64,000 nt of DNA, from positions 340,846 through 404,845 of the forward strand of contig JAUIBP010000003.1 of the NCBI GenBank assembly GCA_030427735.1, read 5' to 3'. Positions 63,455 to 64,000 of the stretch are shown piece after piece (position 1 is the stretch's first letter; each line of letters opens with the position of its first letter). The translations under genes and the position numbers were made by a program. The DNA is from Bacteroidia bacterium. GTDB taxonomy: Bacteria; Bacteroidota; Bacteroidia; Flavobacteriales; Flavobacteriaceae. The notes below the pieces were generated by a model, which saw only the letters and a program-made list of their open reading frames with translations, searched no databases and was not told the origin of the DNA.

Positions 63455-63823
63455 CGGAATTTTGCATATATATTCGGTAACTATTGTTTGTATATAACGA
63501 GTTACCTTTTATACGGATTCTCACTCAGACTTATAAAACTTAAAATGAGAATCTGAGCAAAATACTACACGGAATCTTACTCAAACGGAATTTAGCAAGT
63601 TTGCGGATTTAATTACTGAACTGAACTCTGAAGCTCACTCAAGCGGAATTCAAAAACTTATCGGAATATAACGCGGAATAAAGCACGTGGACTTCCCTAC
63701 TCAATCGGATTTTGACTGAACTAAACGGAATCCAAAAATGAAATCGGAATCAAACTCTGAACTGAAAATGTACAAAAGGTAACAACGTTTATAAAAAATT
63801 GCTATTTTTAGCAAAACGGAATG
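63455..63823 (+). repeat. Degenerate CGGAWT array (12 copies)
   Basis: CGGA(A/T)T occurs at 63455, 63514, 63570, 63586, 63604, 63644, 63662, 63674, 63706, 63726, 63745 and 63817, mostly about 16-20 bases or a multiple apart. A longer form ACTCAANCGGAWT appears at 63579, 63637 and 63699. CTGAACT-type spacers are also repeated. Fewer than one copy is expected by chance in this length. Confidence 0.7.
63493..63793. repeat. Inverted repeat bracketing the array
   Basis: GTTACCTTTTATAC (63501-63514) is complementary at 13 of 14 bases to GTACAAAAGGTAAC (63770-63783). The outer flanks are TATAACGA (left) and AACGTTTATA (right). Together they bound about 300 bases holding most of the CGGAWT copies. 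The TATAAC...GTTTATA ends recall attC-type cassette sites, though the span is far longer than a normal attC. Confidence 0.55.
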
Positions 63824-63846
63824 TCGTCGCTAATTTACCAACTTCT

Positions 63847-63865
63847 GATTTTCCTGCGGAAAATC
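63847..63865. repeat. Hairpin before the terminal ORF
   Basis: GATTTTCC/GGAAAATC with a TGC loop, perfect 8-bp stem. No T-run, so not an obvious terminator. Confidence 0.45.
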
Positions 63866-63913
63866 CTTGTCGAAAATTCGCAACTTTTCATAAACAAAAC
63901 CGTTGTGGCACAT

Positions 63914-64000
63914 ATGAGAAAAACGATAATCTTCATATTATTAGCATTGATTTTTAATTCAGTAATTGGACAAAATATGAATGGAAAATATATTCTGAAA
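63914..64000 (+). CDS. Partial small secreted protein (5' end only)
   Basis: An ATG at 63914 opens a frame to the window end: 29 residues, MRKTIIFILLALIFNSV then IGQ, a clear signal peptide with likely cleavage before NMNGKY. It lies directly after the CCGTTGTGGCACAT element, as expected for a cassette gene. The rest of the protein is outside the window, so no function can be assigned. Confidence 0.65.
   Translation, partial: MRKTIIFILLALIFNSVIGQNMNGKYILK

Larger units (their letters stand above)
63373..63913. other. Non-coding recombinase-proximal region
   Basis: 540 bases without a convincing ORF. Holds the CGGAWT array, the bracketing inverted repeat and a hairpin, annotated separately. 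It ends in AAAACCGTTGTGGCACAT just before the next ATG. Confidence 0.6.

Noticed and set aside
62200..64000. Classical integron with IntI and attC sites
   Set aside because: The recombinase lacks the IntI-specific insertion between the catalytic boxes, and the inverted repeat spans about 300 bases, well beyond attC size. Only a looser cassette-like element is claimed.

Overview
The window reads as a chromosomal segment of a flavobacterium (Bacteroidota, probably marine or plant/alga-associated). The evidence is low-GC coding, a pectate lyase with a type IX secretion C-terminal domain, bacillithiol synthesis (BshB1), lipoproteins with Bacteroidota-style lipoboxes, CbpA/CbpM, DUF2911, DUF3307 and SatD proteins, and promoter-like boxes of the Bacteroidota TAnnTTTG type instead of Shine-Dalgarno sites.

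Layout. Positions 1-13.4 kb are conserved housekeeping: pfkA and tamB on minus; then tsaD, a parvulin isomerase, rsmE, a DUF4159 protein, a SpoU methyltransferase, an AI-2E-family permease and a THUMP-like methyltransferase on plus; then a DM13 lipoprotein, a SEC-C protein, a missed 51-residue basic protein and a HAD phosphatase. Positions 13.3-19.6 kb hold a GH25 lysozyme, a candidate small RNA, a hybrid histidine kinase convergent with a sigma-54-type response regulator, and three tandem PepSY-like secreted proteins. A sigma-54-like promoter and a cluster of dyads lie upstream of those three genes. Positions 19.8-37.8 kb are mixed: tRNA-His, thiol/sulfur genes, mscL, SatD, MtfA-like peptidase, an esterase, CbpA/CbpM, a LacI regulator with a hexuronate pair (SDR and UxuA), an ABC-F protein, EcsC and a BASS transporter.

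Positions 37.8-61.4 kb, all on minus, form a large carbohydrate locus. It has three GH28 pectinases, a secreted pectate lyase and a LamG protein. Next come DeoR, a sugar isomerase, a split transketolase and an FGGY kinase, which together match the known D-apiose route (ApsI, AptA/AptB, ApuK). A further operon has a DHDPS-family aldolase, a sodium/solute symporter, an iron alcohol dehydrogenase, PdxA2 and a DUF1537 four-carbon acid kinase. My main hypothesis is that this last operon degrades 3-deoxy-D-lyxo-heptulosaric acid (Dha): aldol cleavage to pyruvate plus D-threuronate, reduction to D-threonate, phosphorylation, then oxidative decarboxylation to DHAP. The stereochemistry works on paper. 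Apiose and Dha are both side-chain sugars of rhamnogalacturonan II, and Dha also occurs in prasinophyte scale polysaccharides. A LacI-type operator, TGCAATCGATTRCA, in front of lacI itself, SDR-uxuA, the LamG-pectinase operon and (weaker) the aldolase operon ties these blocks into one putative regulon. No SusC/SusD pair is present.

Positions 61.4-64 kb are a repeat-rich accessory zone. There is a 12-unit 10-bp TGAC array, an 11-bp TTGTTCG array, REP-like hairpins and a long inverted repeat, then a tyrosine recombinase followed by a degenerate CGGAWT array bracketed by an inverted repeat, and the start of a small secreted protein cut by the window end. This resembles the head of a recombinase-driven cassette array that is not a classical integron.
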